This document shows positions 1-9,906 of a stretch of DNA of 20,731 bases, piece after piece. This DNA comes from Polysphondylium violaceum (taxonomy: Eukaryota > Evosea > Eumycetozoa > Dictyosteliales > Dictyosteliaceae): the NCBI GenBank assembly GCA_000277445.1, contig AJWJ01000433.1, forward strand, positions 1-20,731, in the 5' to 3' direction. The position numbers were made by a program, and so were the translations under genes. Position 1 is the first letter of the stretch. Every line of letters begins with the position of its first letter. Under the pieces are notes generated by a model. The model ran no database searches, had not been told where the DNA came from, and saw only the letters and a list, made by a program, of their open reading frames with translations.

Positions 1-457
1 AAATATTATTGAAAAAAAAAACAAAAAAAGAAAAGAAAACAAAAAAGAAAAGGATAGAGTGAGTGGGTAAAGGATAATACACATCAACACCCACACCTGC
101 ATGCAATTGTATAATAAAAGATTATAAGAACACCCACCACTCTTATTTTACCACGTGATGAGATTATGTGTGTGATTGCAAAAATAAAAGTTTGTTTTTT
201 TTTTTTTTTTTTTATTTTTTGATTTGAAAAAGTGAGAGGGAGTCGACTATTATAGATTTTTTTTGAATCGATAGATAAATTTGATAGATACCCCACACTT
301 TCCACCCCACGCCCGTTCTTTCAAACCATTTTTATACAAAACACAAACTATTGTTATTACTTTCTTATTGTAGAAAATAGTCCACCTCACTCTATATTTA
401 AATATCTGTCTGTTGCTGATAAAGTTTACTTGAATCTCCCCACCCACCCACGCCATC
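1..457. promoter_or_regulatory. Upstream region of the SMN-like gene
   Basis: No coding sequence is supported here. The stretch holds long A and T runs and two C-rich patches (CACCCACAC-like near 88-97, and ACACCCACCAC near 130-140). These resemble the G-box/C-box elements found in many Dictyostelium promoters. It presumably contains the promoter and 5' UTR of the SMN-like gene that begins at 458. A long open frame on the minus strand (250-633) is low-complexity and overlaps the SMN first exon, so I treat it as a shadow. Confidence 0.4.
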
Positions 458-1257
458 ATGAACTTCAGCAACAACAACAACAACAATAGTAATAAAAAGA
501 AAAAGTCGACATCTACCACAGTAGAGACCAATTCCATGATGATCAGCAGCAGTAAAAAGAGTATGAACCAAGATACCAATAATGATGTTTGGGATGACTC
601 ATCTTTGATTGAAGCATATGATGAAGCCATCAATGCCTATATAGTATGTATTTACTGACTAACTGATTGTGACTGATTGATTGACTCAATGAATTTTCAT
701 TTCTCTTACTAATACCATCCTTTATTTATAGAATGCACACGATGAAAATAAATCTTCAAATTCAAAAAGAAAACAGGATCAAAAGTCATCTCAAAAAAAT
801 ATAGGTTCATCATCACCAATGAAACAAAACAATAGTACTACTAGTACTACTACTACCACCACTACTAATCCAACACCAAAAGAGAGAAAGAAAAAAGTTT
901 TGGTGGAGGGCCAAGAACACAATAACTATCCTAGAAATGGATATTACAGTCAACAATCTCCTCCAACACAGTATCATCAATTTCATAATCATCAACAGCA
1001 TTATATACCACCACCTCATTATCAACAACAACCACCACATCATTATAATCCATACAACAACTCACAATATCACCATCCACCACCTCCACCTTATCAACCA
1101 CCCAATCACTTTAATATTCCATACCAAAACAACTTTAATCCTCTTCCAATTCCACCAACCATTCCAAACGATGATAATAATCTAACTGATCTGTTATTGA
1201 GTTGGTATTATAGTGGATTCTATACAGGTGTATTCCAAGAAAGAAAGAGAATCAGAG

Positions 1258-1294
<37 letters not shown>

Positions 1295-1535
1295 GCAACA
1301 ACAACATTCCTATCAACATTATTATCAACAATATCCATCATATAATAATAATCATAATAATGACGAGGAAGAATATGAAGAGGAAGAGGAAGAGGAACAA
1401 GAAGAATATATCAGTGGTGATAATAATCAACACTATAAACAAGAGACAAGAATGAATGCCTCAAAACCGAAAACAGCAACATCACCATTAAAAGTATACA
1501 AAAAGAATACACAAAGTAGTAAACAACAACAATAA
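458..1535 (+). CDS. smn1: Survival of motor neuron (SMN) homologue, Tudor-less
   Basis: Two exons, 458-643 and 732-1535, are joined in phase 0 across an 88-nt GT-AG intron, giving about 329 residues. SMN is the core of the SMN-Gemin complex that loads Sm proteins onto spliceosomal snRNAs. Residues 44-61 ([18 protein letters not shown]) match the Gemin2-binding helix of animal SMN. Residues about 213-235 ([16 protein letters not shown]) match the C-terminal YG-box that drives oligomerisation. Between them lie a Lys/Ser-rich stretch and a long Pro/His/Tyr/Asn-rich segment, with no Tudor domain, as in fission yeast Smn1. Unlike typical SMN, the YG-box is not C-terminal: a poly-Gln run of about 16, an acidic Glu tract and a basic tail follow. 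Two YxxG-type steps are visible, while the third of the human box is not. AATAAA at 1602 is a plausible poly(A) signal. I am confident of the family from the two end motifs; the symbol is by homology. Confidence 0.85.
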
Positions 1536-1869
1536 CAATAGCCACACCACCTCACTCTTATTACTATTAATATTTTTAATATAATTAGTTTTTATATTAT
1601 GAATAAAACCAAATTAATCATTGTAAATAAAAAAAACATGTATAGTTATCATCGGTCACTTTGATCACTTTTTTATCTCACTCAAAAATCTGATATGATG
1701 AGTAACGATACTCGTTTTTTTGGTCCTCACAAATTTTTCTTTTTTTTAATTTTTTTTTTTGTATTTTTTTTTTTGAAATTTTTTTTTTTAGGTATGCCTA
1801 GCCGCAGAGGCTATTATTATTGTTTCGTATATCCACAGTCTTCCTTTTCCACGTACAGACAATAAAAAG
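1536..1869. promoter_or_regulatory. SMN 3' end and rps18 promoter/5' UTR
   Basis: This gap between two tandem plus-strand genes contains the likely SMN poly(A) signal (AATAAA, 1602-1607), then several T tracts. At about 1793-1812 there is an unusually GC-rich patch (GCCTAGCCGCAGAGGC) followed by a pyrimidine-rich leader (TCTTCCTTTTCC) just before the rps18 start. The pyrimidine-rich leader fits a ribosomal-protein transcript start region. The function of the GC-rich patch is inferred only from its position. Confidence 0.4.
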
Positions 1870-2608
1870 ATGGTATATATCTTCACATGCACCCATGTTA
1901 TGTCACCACATAACGTCTCACATACATAGATTACGTTAGATTATAGGTTGTAGATGACAAACAGCATGATACACAACAATTAGTGATGATTATGATTGAT
2001 TGATTGTGATGATTGATTGTGATTGGGTAGTGATGAGATGATAGAGTTAAGAAAAAAGAAATGTCTTACACTACAACTATACAGAATCTATGCATGCGCC
2101 TTCACCAATGAAAAACACAAACTAATACATACAATCAATATAGGGTTCCTTACTTCTCCCAGAAAACTTCCAACACATCATTCGTATTTACAATACCAAT
2201 GTTGATGGTAAACGTAAAGTCATGTATGCCCTCATGTGTGTCAAGGGTATTGGTAAGAGATTTGCCAACTTAGTCTGCAAAAAGGCTGACGTTGACACCA
2301 CCAGAAGAGCTGGTGAACTTTCTAAAGACGAAGTCGAAAGATTAACCACCATCATGAATCACCCAAGACAATACAATATCCCAACTTGGTTCCTCAACAG
2401 ACAAAAGGATATTAAAGATGGTAAATTCTCCCAATGTCTTGCCAATCAAATCGATGTTAAATACAGAGAAGATCTCGAAAGATTAAAGAAAATCAGAGCT
2501 CATCGTGGTATCAGACATCACTTTGGTCTCCGTGTTAGAGGTCAAAAGACCAAGACCACTGGCAGACGTGGAAGAACTGTTGGTGTATCCAAAAAGAGAA
2601 ACCCATAA
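1870..2608 (+). CDS. rps18: 40S ribosomal protein S18 (uS13 family)
   Basis: This is a small-subunit ribosomal protein of the uS13 family, in the head of the 40S subunit, contacting the P site and intersubunit bridges. The second exon (2144-2608) reads [10 protein letters not shown]..., then [65 protein letters not shown], and a C-terminal [16 protein letters not shown]. These are the signature S18 segments in order. The frame stays open upstream of the internal Met at 2222 to an acceptor (ATATAG) ending at 2143, so the internal Met is not the start. The only suitable upstream donor preceded by ATG in frame is ATG|GTATAT at 1870-1873. The first coding exon is therefore just the start codon, and the product is about 155 residues, close to the usual 152. 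Codon use is strongly biased towards C-ending codons, as expected for a highly expressed gene. A poly(A) signal lies at 2616-2621. Confidence 0.93.
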
Positions 2609-2749
2609 ACTGGTTAATAAAGTCATCTATTTTGTTTACTCTATTAAAAAACATAAAACATCTAATCCTCTAGTCGTGTAGTTTATTATCAATTGTATAC
2701 ATTTTTAATTTTAATTACAGAATAAGTGATTTGATTGACCTCACGTAAG

Positions 2750-2824
2750 ATGTTGTACAGAGTTAAGTCGGCTTGTAGATCAGTACAACAGTTTGGTATT
2801 AAACCACTTAAATTGAAATTTTGA
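2750..2824 (+). other. Possible short ORF or gene relic, 24 codons
   Basis: A 24-codon frame begins MLYRVKSACRSVQQ and ends at a TGA. It has higher GC than its surroundings, codon choices like real genes, and an Arg/Lys/Ser-rich, acid-free sequence that resembles a mitochondrial presequence. It could be the first exon or a relic of a duplicated mitochondrial-protein gene, or a genuine micro-ORF. Nothing recognisable continues downstream, and chance is also possible. Its 3' end overlaps one arm of the inverted repeat at 2811-2825. Confidence 0.2.
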
Positions 2825-2932
2825 GTGCAAGTTTTTTAGTTGTTTAGGCCATCTATTAAAAATTGATTAAATGAAATTGTGGAATTTGGATGAGACAAAA
2901 GTTTGTTTCTAATTTAATATTCTCAAAATTTC

Positions 2933-3008
2933 AATTGAATGCATTCAATTCACTTCCACTTTGATATTTCAAATGATTTAATTGGGGTACAGATTCCTAT
3001 ATAGGAAT
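2933..3008. repeat. Pair of perfect palindromes
   Basis: AATTGAATGCATTCAATT (2933-2950) is an 18-bp perfect palindrome, and ATTCCTATATAGGAAT (2993-3008) is a 16-bp perfect palindrome. Both are read directly from the sequence. They could bind dimeric transcription factors or mark ends of a small element; neither role is shown. Confidence 0.5.
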
Positions 3009-3697
3009 TTGATAGACAAAGGTATTGAGTTGTTTCTGAGATAAAATATTCTTTGGTAAACACAACTACCAAAACTCTGATTCTAGTAACTAGATCTGAT
3101 GCTATGCGGCAACACTCCCACTTCAATTGCTTTGTTGTAATTTAATGTGTATAAAACACAATATCAATATCACATTTTTTTCTTTTTACTATAAAACACA
3201 TTGGAGTCTTTTATCAATTTAGTGTTGCAGTTCCAACTCATCTTTTTCAGGATCTTATATTCATTCTTTTATCAATCTCAATACCATTGATTCCAGGATA
3301 GATTTATTTTAATCTGAACCTCAAAAAAGATAATGTAATGTTCTGGTAAAAACAAGACCACGTAAATTTGAATCTCTTTTTTGGCTGGGATAGATAAAAA
3401 AAGACTTTTTTTTTTTTTTTAACCCTCGTTATCGATTAGTAATAAAATAAATAACCGATTCTTAAATTATATTAATTATCTATTGCTAATGAAGCATATG
3501 TTTTAAAACTCTATGTTTGTACATAACTTTTTTTTCTTTTTTTTTTTTCCTCCTTGATTTGATAACATAGCAAAAAATTTGTTGTTCTTAAATTTTTTTT
3601 TTTTTTTTTTTTTTCATCATTTTTTTTTTTACTTTCTTTTCCCCATAGTTCATTTTTTTCCAAACTATCTTTCTCACAGACATATAATTGAAAAAAG

Positions 3698-5113
3698 ATG
3701 TTTACTTTACTTTTAAAGAAATTAAATCAACCAGCTTTGAACAGCACTTCAAAATGGGTTGCTAGATCTTTTTCTACTGCTCCAAAAGAGGTAAAGTTTC
3801 AATACAAATAGATACTCGTTTTGTGTGTGATTATGTCTGTGGTGTGTGATCTTATTGCAATGGGTACCAAGAACAAGATATAGTAGTCAATAAACAAAAC
3901 CACCCACAACGATAGAATAGGAAACTAAACAGAGCAGCACAGACACAGATTGCATGACACACGCACAAACTTATCGCAAACGATTATGTGTGCTATGGTG
4001 AAAAAAAAAAAAAAATCATTGCACATAGAATTAGTTTTGTATACTTTTAAACAAGATAATAGAGTAAAATGTTAATAACATATCATTCACACACCCACAT
4101 ACAATGATAATCATTCATTATTTTAGGTTACAGTTCGTGAGGCTATCAATTCTGCCTTAGATGAAGAACTTGCTCGTGATCAAAGAGTTTACGTTATGGG
4201 TGAAGAAGTTGCTCAATACAATGGTGCCTACAAGATTACCAAAGGTCTTTTTGAAAAATATGGTGCAGATAGAATCATTGATACCCCAATTACTGAAGCT
4301 GGTTTTGCTGGTATTGGTGTTGGTTCAGCTATGGCTGGTTTAAGACCAGTTGTTGAATTTATGACATGGAATTTTGCTATGCAAGCTATTGATCACATTG
4401 TAAATTCATCAGCCAAAACTCATTATATGTCTGGTGGTAAAGTATTTAACCCAATCGTTTGGAGAGGTCCAAATGGTCCACCCACCAGTGTTGGTGCTCA
4501 ACATTCACAATGTTTTGCTGCTTGGTATGGTAATGTTCCAGGTCTCAAGGTCATTGTCCCATGGTCAGCTGAAGACCACAGAGGTTTATTAAAGTCTGCC
4601 ATTCGTGATGACAATCCAGTCGTTTGCTTGGAAAGTGAATTACTCTACAACTATAAATTTACATTATCACCAGAATCTCAAGATAAAGATTTCCTCATCC
4701 CAATTGGTAAGGCTAAAGTTGAAAGACAAGGTACCGATATCACCATTGTCTCTTTCTCTAGAATCGTTAGCAATTGTTTAGAAGCTGCCGAAATCCTTGC
4801 CAAAGAAGGTATCAGTGCTGAAGTTATCAATTTACGTTCCATTCGTCCACTCGATGTTGAAACCATTGTCAAATCTGTTCAAAAGACCAATCGTTTAGTC
4901 ACTGCTGAAGAAGGCTGGCCACAACACGGTGTTGGTTCTGAAATTGCCGCTCAAGTCGTTGAAAATGCTTTTGATTATCTTGATGCCCCAATTGAAAGAA
5001 TCACTGGTGCTGATGTCCCAATGCCATATGCCAAGAATTTAGAAGATGCCGCTATGGTTCAAGTTCAAAATATTGTAAATGCTTGCAGAAGAGTTTGTTA
5101 CAGAAAGAAATAA
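3698..5113 (+). CDS. pdhB: Pyruvate dehydrogenase E1 component, beta subunit, mitochondrial
   Basis: E1-beta pairs with E1-alpha in the mitochondrial pyruvate dehydrogenase complex, which decarboxylates pyruvate using thiamine diphosphate. Exons are 3698-3790 and 4127-5113, joined in phase 0 across a 336-nt intron, giving about 359 residues. The first 27 residues, ending in VARSFST, are basic and hydroxylated: a mitochondrial presequence, probably cleaved near RSFS. The mature part starts [15 protein letters not shown], followed by [19 protein letters not shown], the transketolase pyrimidine-binding region ([38 protein letters not shown]), the central [15 protein letters not shown] loop, and the C-terminal transketolase domain ([35 protein letters not shown]). 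All are classic PDH E1-beta segments. Length and motif order are normal. The intron is long for this genome and contains a C/A-rich stretch. The gene converges with mrfA. Confidence 0.95.
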
Positions 5114-5943
5114 TTGATTTATAAAACATTTTGAAAAAAAAAAATCACACAAACATAATATTATCAAATATATATTAAAATCAATTTTATTAGAAAAAAA
5201 AAAAATACCTTCCTTATTTTATCTATACTTTATTTTTTTAAGTCATCATCTTTATTGCAACAATACCATCCCTAAAGTTGTTACTTCTCTAATTTGCCTG
5301 CTCTCGCACAATTTTTTTTTATGATTTTTTTTAAATTTTTTTTAAGTTAGGCCCAACTTAAAAACTACTGGAGCTTGCTCAAGTTTCAATGTGTTGGTGC
5401 ATCATAAGTATCTTAGACAACATAGTATAATAATCACCTATTACCCGAAAACTTATAAAGCTTTGTAAAAAGTTGTTTACCTCACTTAATTACCAATTAC
5501 GTTAAATAATTTCATATGACTTTCGTTTTATCTGAACCCTCTGCATAAAATTATAGGAAATCCCAAATGTAATACAAAAGTACATCTTTAAATTGAAAGG
5601 AAGAATTTAAAAGACAAATTAAATGTAATAGGATCCTATTCAAATCTATTTTTGCACAAAGTGTTGAGACCCAAAAAAATAATGATAAAATATCATTTGA
5701 TCCAAAAGGTTCACTTTAGAATTATATAAACTTTTAGGCTCATAAAGTGAATATTATGATTAAAAAAGTGAACCCATTATTTCTAATCGCGCAATGCTTT
5801 TTGGATTTTCATATTTAAAATTTATCCTCTTTAATTTTGGATATTGGGCCCAATAAAGACTAAAAAACAATTTACCATCAATAATAAATTATAAAAGGGA
5901 TTTAAACTATTTTAAAATTTCAATTTTTATTGTTTAAGCAATT
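5114..5943. other. Convergent intergenic region with inverted repeats
   Basis: This interval lies between the 3' ends of pdhB (plus) and mrfA (minus) and should hold both poly(A) regions. It contains three symmetric elements. The first is TTAAGTTAGGCCCAACTTAA (5342-5361), a nearly perfect inverted repeat whose pairing extends three T-A pairs outward. The second is a 10-bp inverted repeat GGTTCACTTT / AAAGTGAACC (5708-5717 and 5765-5774). The third is TATTGGGCCCAATA (5842-5855), a perfect palindrome. No ORF or RNA gene is supported. Confidence 0.4.
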
Positions 5944-8928
5944 TCAACGAATATTTGAAGAAATAATTAAAGTAGAGCCTGTAGAACTTGTTGTTTCAAT
6001 TAATTGTGAAGAAGAAGAGGTAGTGGCGGTGGTTGCGCTACCAGTTTTTGAAGTAAAAGAATCTGAGGCACACAAATCACTTTCTTCTGAACCTGAACAA
6101 CTATCGCCACCTAAAAAACCGCCAGATGAGGTAGGAACGGTAATTGTTTGTTGAACAACAGGTTTCATAGTTCCCAAAACAACAGATAATGCAACTAAAC
6201 CTAAAATTAAAAGCAAAGTAATAATACCAACAATGATAAACAATTTCTTTCTTTTTTGATTTTTCTTAATCTCTCTAATGGTTGTTTGCTCGAGCTCGCC
6301 AACTTTGTTTCCAAGGATTTCAATTTTCTTTTTACTAAGATTTTCCATTTCAATATATACAGTATCAACTTTTTTCGACAACTCTTGGGTGGCACCAATG
6401 TTTTCCATAAAGATGGCATCTTTGTTTACAACCAAAAAGTTTGAAATTTCAGATCCATTATCAAGCTTTCTGGTACCAGTTTCTTTAACCGAGTTTGGAA
6501 TGCCTTTGATTGTTTCCAATTCTTGAGCCAAGACACCTCTGTCACTTGTTATGTCAAGATTATTGGACTCAACCCATTCCTTTTTCAAGTTGTAATCATA
6601 AATTCGTACTTTTAGGATATTTTCTAATTGTTTCTTGCTGTCTACAGGTCTAATTCTTTCTTTAACTCTGCTATCAGATGGCTGAAATAATTGACCCGTT
6701 ATAGAAACATTACCATGTACAGTTAGAGCTTCTTGAGGACTTTCACTATTGACTCCAACTTTACCATAGTGATACAATTCACCATTGTCATTAATTGCCC
6801 ATCCTTTACCGTCTTCATCCTGAATTGGCATAAAACCAAATGGTGGCGGTGGTGGAGCTAATTTATTCTCAGCTGATGATAATTGATGTTGGTGTTGTTG
6901 AACTTGTTGTATTTGTTGTTGCTGAATTTGAATTTGTTTATCAATATATTGATCATCAGTATTTGATAATTTTCTTTTATGATTATTTAAACTTGGAGGA
7001 TTAAATTCATTCACATGCTGAATATTACTGTTATCAGAGAATGGATTTATATATTGAGGAGGCAACATTTGTTGTTGTTGTTGTTGTTGTTGTGGATTAT
7101 AATGTCTTTGATGGTCAAAAATTTGATTATTCAATAAAACATTGTTATTAATTTTTAAGAGTTGATTATCTGTACAAAATGGAGGTGATTCTTTTTCTTC
7201 CTTTAATATTTTAGGATTATTTATATTATTTATATTATTATTACTATTATTACTATTAGTATTATTACTACTACTATTATTATTATTATTATTATTATTT
7301 ATACTATTATTATTATTAAGTGAAGCTATTGGAATATTCAATGATTTTGAATATATTTGTGAACGAATAGAAGGTGAACTTTGAAGGATTGGTGAAGGAA
7401 TTGGAGAAGATGAATAATTTCCAATTGGAGAAGGTGTAGGATTACTATTACTATCTAAACTACTATTATTATTACTATTATTTGGACTAACTGTAGGATG
7501 ACCAGTTCTTACAATTAAAGGATCGGAAATGATAGAATATATACAGTAATCCTTGTTTTGGCAACGTGCAGTAATAGTTAAAACTAAATGGAAAAACTCT
7601 TGTTGTGGATTTGGTTTCTTTTGCTTTCTAGCATTGTTGGCAGTAGCTTTTCTAAAGTGTAACCTTGAAATTGTTACCGATGGTATAAGAGATATGTTTA
7701 TGGGTGGTGGTACTTTTTCTTCGTTTTTTTCCCTCTTTGAATTGGTTTGATAAATTTCAACTTGCATCTCTTGTGCAGGTGATAAAATATATCCATTCTT
7801 TACACCTTTGATTGAAAGATATAAATGCTCAACATTTAGTAAATTACCATCGGCATTAATATATTTTAAGGGTACTTCATCAAATGGAAAATGGTGATTC
7901 ATTGCAATCTTTAATTGGAAATGATTTCTACGGTAATATACCCATGAATTATCTTCTTCACTAAATGTAAATCCTTTTTCTACTAAAACTGATAAATTTG
8001 GTGGAATTCTAAATTGAAAAATTAATTAATATCTATAATAACAATATTGATTGAATATCATCAAATCTATACATACAATTCATGACCATATCCATCAATT
8101 ATTTTATTCCAATAATTTCTGCAATAGGGTACCCAATTAAATGTATGTGCCATATCTAAAACATATCTTCTCTTTTTTAATTTTTGACTATTTGATAATG
8201 ATGATTTTGTTGAAGTTGTAGTGGTGGTTGTTGATTTATCTGATTTTTCACTTAAATCATCATCAATACCATCATAAGATTCACTTAATGGATTAGAATT
8301 ATTATTACCATTATTATTGTTATTTAATGTTGAATGGTGATGAGAGGGATGGTTGTTTAAAGAATTTTCATAATCAAAATCTTGGTTGTTCGAAATAAAC
8401 TTTCTGCTTGAAACAAATTGAAAACCTTTCTCCCCAATAGATCCAGAACTATGACGAAAAATTTAAAAAAAAAAAAGTTAGAAAGGATATTTTTTTTTTT
8501 TTGGTACATTACACGAAAAATCGTTCAAAAAAAATACGGTAACAGATACATAAAAAAAAACAACATGATGTCTTATTACCACGACTAAATATAATATAAT
8601 AAACCTACCTATTATTTAATAAAATTTGATTCAATTCTTGTTGATGTTGAAGTACTTGAAAAGGTGAGGGGTTTGGTGGTAAATGGTCTTGATGATGATG
8701 ATTATTGTTGTTGTTGTTGTTGTTTGTTAAATTGTTCATCATTGGTTGATTTGAAGAGAAAATTGAAGATGGTTGAAAGGTATCGTTGCTTAAAAAACAA
8801 TTGTTTGGTGGCGTATTATTTGAGGTCGGAGAAATTGTTGATGTTGATGATGAGGGTGACGACGAAATATCATGTTGTATTTGTTGTTGTTGTTGTATTT
8901 GTTGGGAATGATTATTAAAACCAAACAT
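5944..8928 (-). CDS. mrfA: MYRF-like membrane-tethered transcription factor (Ndt80-type DNA-binding domain)
   Basis: Exons are 8928-8609, 8448-8077 and 8008-5944 (introns 160 and 68 nt), giving about 918 residues. The N-terminus is Gln/Asn/Pro-rich. From about residue 200, RRYVLDMAHTFNWVPYCRNY, then FTFSEEDNSWVYYRRNHFQ and the following strands to about 420, form the Ndt80/PhoG-type DNA-binding domain of myelin regulatory factor. After poly-Asn and poly-Gln linkers comes the intramolecular chaperone (peptidase S74-like) domain. Its QPSDSRVK carries the self-cleavage Ser-Lys pair (S675, K680, same spacing as animal MYRF). A coiled coil and one transmembrane helix (about 820-845, LFIIVGIITLLLILGLV) follow, then a short Ser/Thr/Cys-containing tail. 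In this family the protein trimerises, cleaves itself at the ER and releases the DNA-binding part to the nucleus. In Dictyostelium an MYRF orthologue acts in prestalk gene expression. I chose the Met at 8928; an in-frame Met at 9057 would add a basic extension that looks like translated 5' UTR. Confidence 0.88.
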
Positions 8929-9906
8929 GTTATAAAACAGCCTCTTTGACCACTTTTGTGTGTTGTGTGTGTGGGATTCGAGTTTTTTTATTTTTGATTT
9001 TACTTCTTTTTTTTTTTTTTTTCTTGTTTTTATCGATAAAACAATCCTCTCAAGCACAAGTGACTATGCCCTTCTGGAGCTTAAAAATTCATTAAGACTG
9101 AGGATGAAAAAAAATTATAAAAATAGATATAAAAATATATATAAAATTTGATATTTTATATATCTGCTGATTACTATAAGATGTTTTACATAAAAAGATG
9201 AAAAGGAAAAAAAAAAAAAAAAAAGGAAAAAAAGGGACTCCTTTGAGGATTAATCATAAAATTTTTTTTTTCATAAAATTTGAGTGTTTTTTTTTTCTAA
9301 TCACAGCCTCACATATTTTTTGTGAAAGTACGTCACACCTTTTAATTTTTGAAAATATTCCCCTCCTCTTGCCTCATTAATCATAAAAAAAAAAAATAAG
9401 AAAAAAACGATTTTTTTTTTTTATTTAAAATATGAGATATTTTTTTCAAAACTCGGCTCAAGTTGTCCAGGAAGAAAAGGAGAGCCCTCGATTTTTTTAA
9501 TTTTTTCAATATTTGTAAAAAATCAAAAAAAAACCAAAGATGAGAAAACCCATTGGAGTTACACAAAATGTTTTGAATTTTATTGATTATATTTATTTTA
9601 TTTTCATTTTAAAACTATGCGCCCCATGGTCTGCAAAACGAAAATGGGCACAAAACCAACAAGACGCGTCATATATGGTTCTGATGCATAATACAGATTA
9701 GAATTTACAAAATGGTTAAGTTTTTATTGTTGTTTGATAGTGGTGGATCTTTAACTTTTAGACGTGGTATTATGTAATCAAGGACAAACCAACAGATCAC
9801 ATATCAATGAACGATGGATAGATAGAGATGTATTTTGAGCTAGTTTTTTTTCTTTTTTTTTTCTTTTTTTCTTTTTTTTTTTTCTCTTTCTCTACTAAGA
9901 TGCTGT
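8929..9906. promoter_or_regulatory. mrfA promoter region and 3' flank of the HSDL2-like gene
   Basis: Both flanking genes are on the minus strand, so this interval holds the promoter and 5' UTR of mrfA and, at its right end, the 3' UTR of the HSDL2-like gene. It is dominated by A and T tracts. Less repetitive patches occur at about 9445-9490 and 9610-9700; the latter contains GACGCGTC, an 8-bp palindrome, near 9663-9670. No coding region or RNA gene is supported. Confidence 0.4.

Larger units (their letters stand above)
2609..3697. other. Intergenic region with palindromes between rps18 and pdhB
   Basis: About 1.1 kb without a convincing gene. The left part holds the rps18 poly(A) signal. 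The middle holds a 15-bp inverted repeat (2811-2825 against 2922-2936), an 18-bp perfect palindrome (2933-2950) and a 16-bp perfect palindrome (2993-3008). The right part, from about 3400, consists of T tracts and a pyrimidine-rich stretch typical of a promoter and 5' UTR, belonging to pdhB. A tiny coding-like frame at 2750-2824 is listed separately. I see no recognisable snRNA, snoRNA or transposon. Confidence 0.4.

Noticed and set aside
250-633. Minus-strand 127-codon frame over the SMN first exon
   Set aside because: Low-complexity Leu/Phe runs that are the reverse of Asn/Lys codons and T tracts; overlaps a convincing conserved exon on the other strand.
1260-1310. CAA repeat tract as a tandem repeat locus or CRISPR-like array
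   Set aside because: It is an ordinary poly-Gln codon run within the SMN coding region; no spacer-repeat structure exists anywhere in the window.
1873-2143. Possible box C/D snoRNA in the rps18 intron (several TGATGA-like strings)
   Set aside because: No CTGA D-box could be found in the intron; the TGATGA strings belong to a TGATTGATTG-type simple repeat.
2601-2608. ACCCATAA, resembling the upstream element of Dictyostelium small RNA genes
   Set aside because: It is formed by the last codons and stop of rps18 (Asn-Pro-stop), and no recognisable small RNA starts about 60 nt downstream. A second match on the minus strand near 7697 is inside the mrfA coding region.
8929-9057. N-terminal extension of mrfA starting at 9057
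   Set aside because: In frame, but Lys-rich sequence from an A-tract leader with no family similarity; more likely 5' UTR. Kept only as an alternative start.
9121-9165. AT-only hairpin ATATATAAAAT / ATTTTATATAT
   Set aside because: Such perfect AT stems are expected by chance in this composition.
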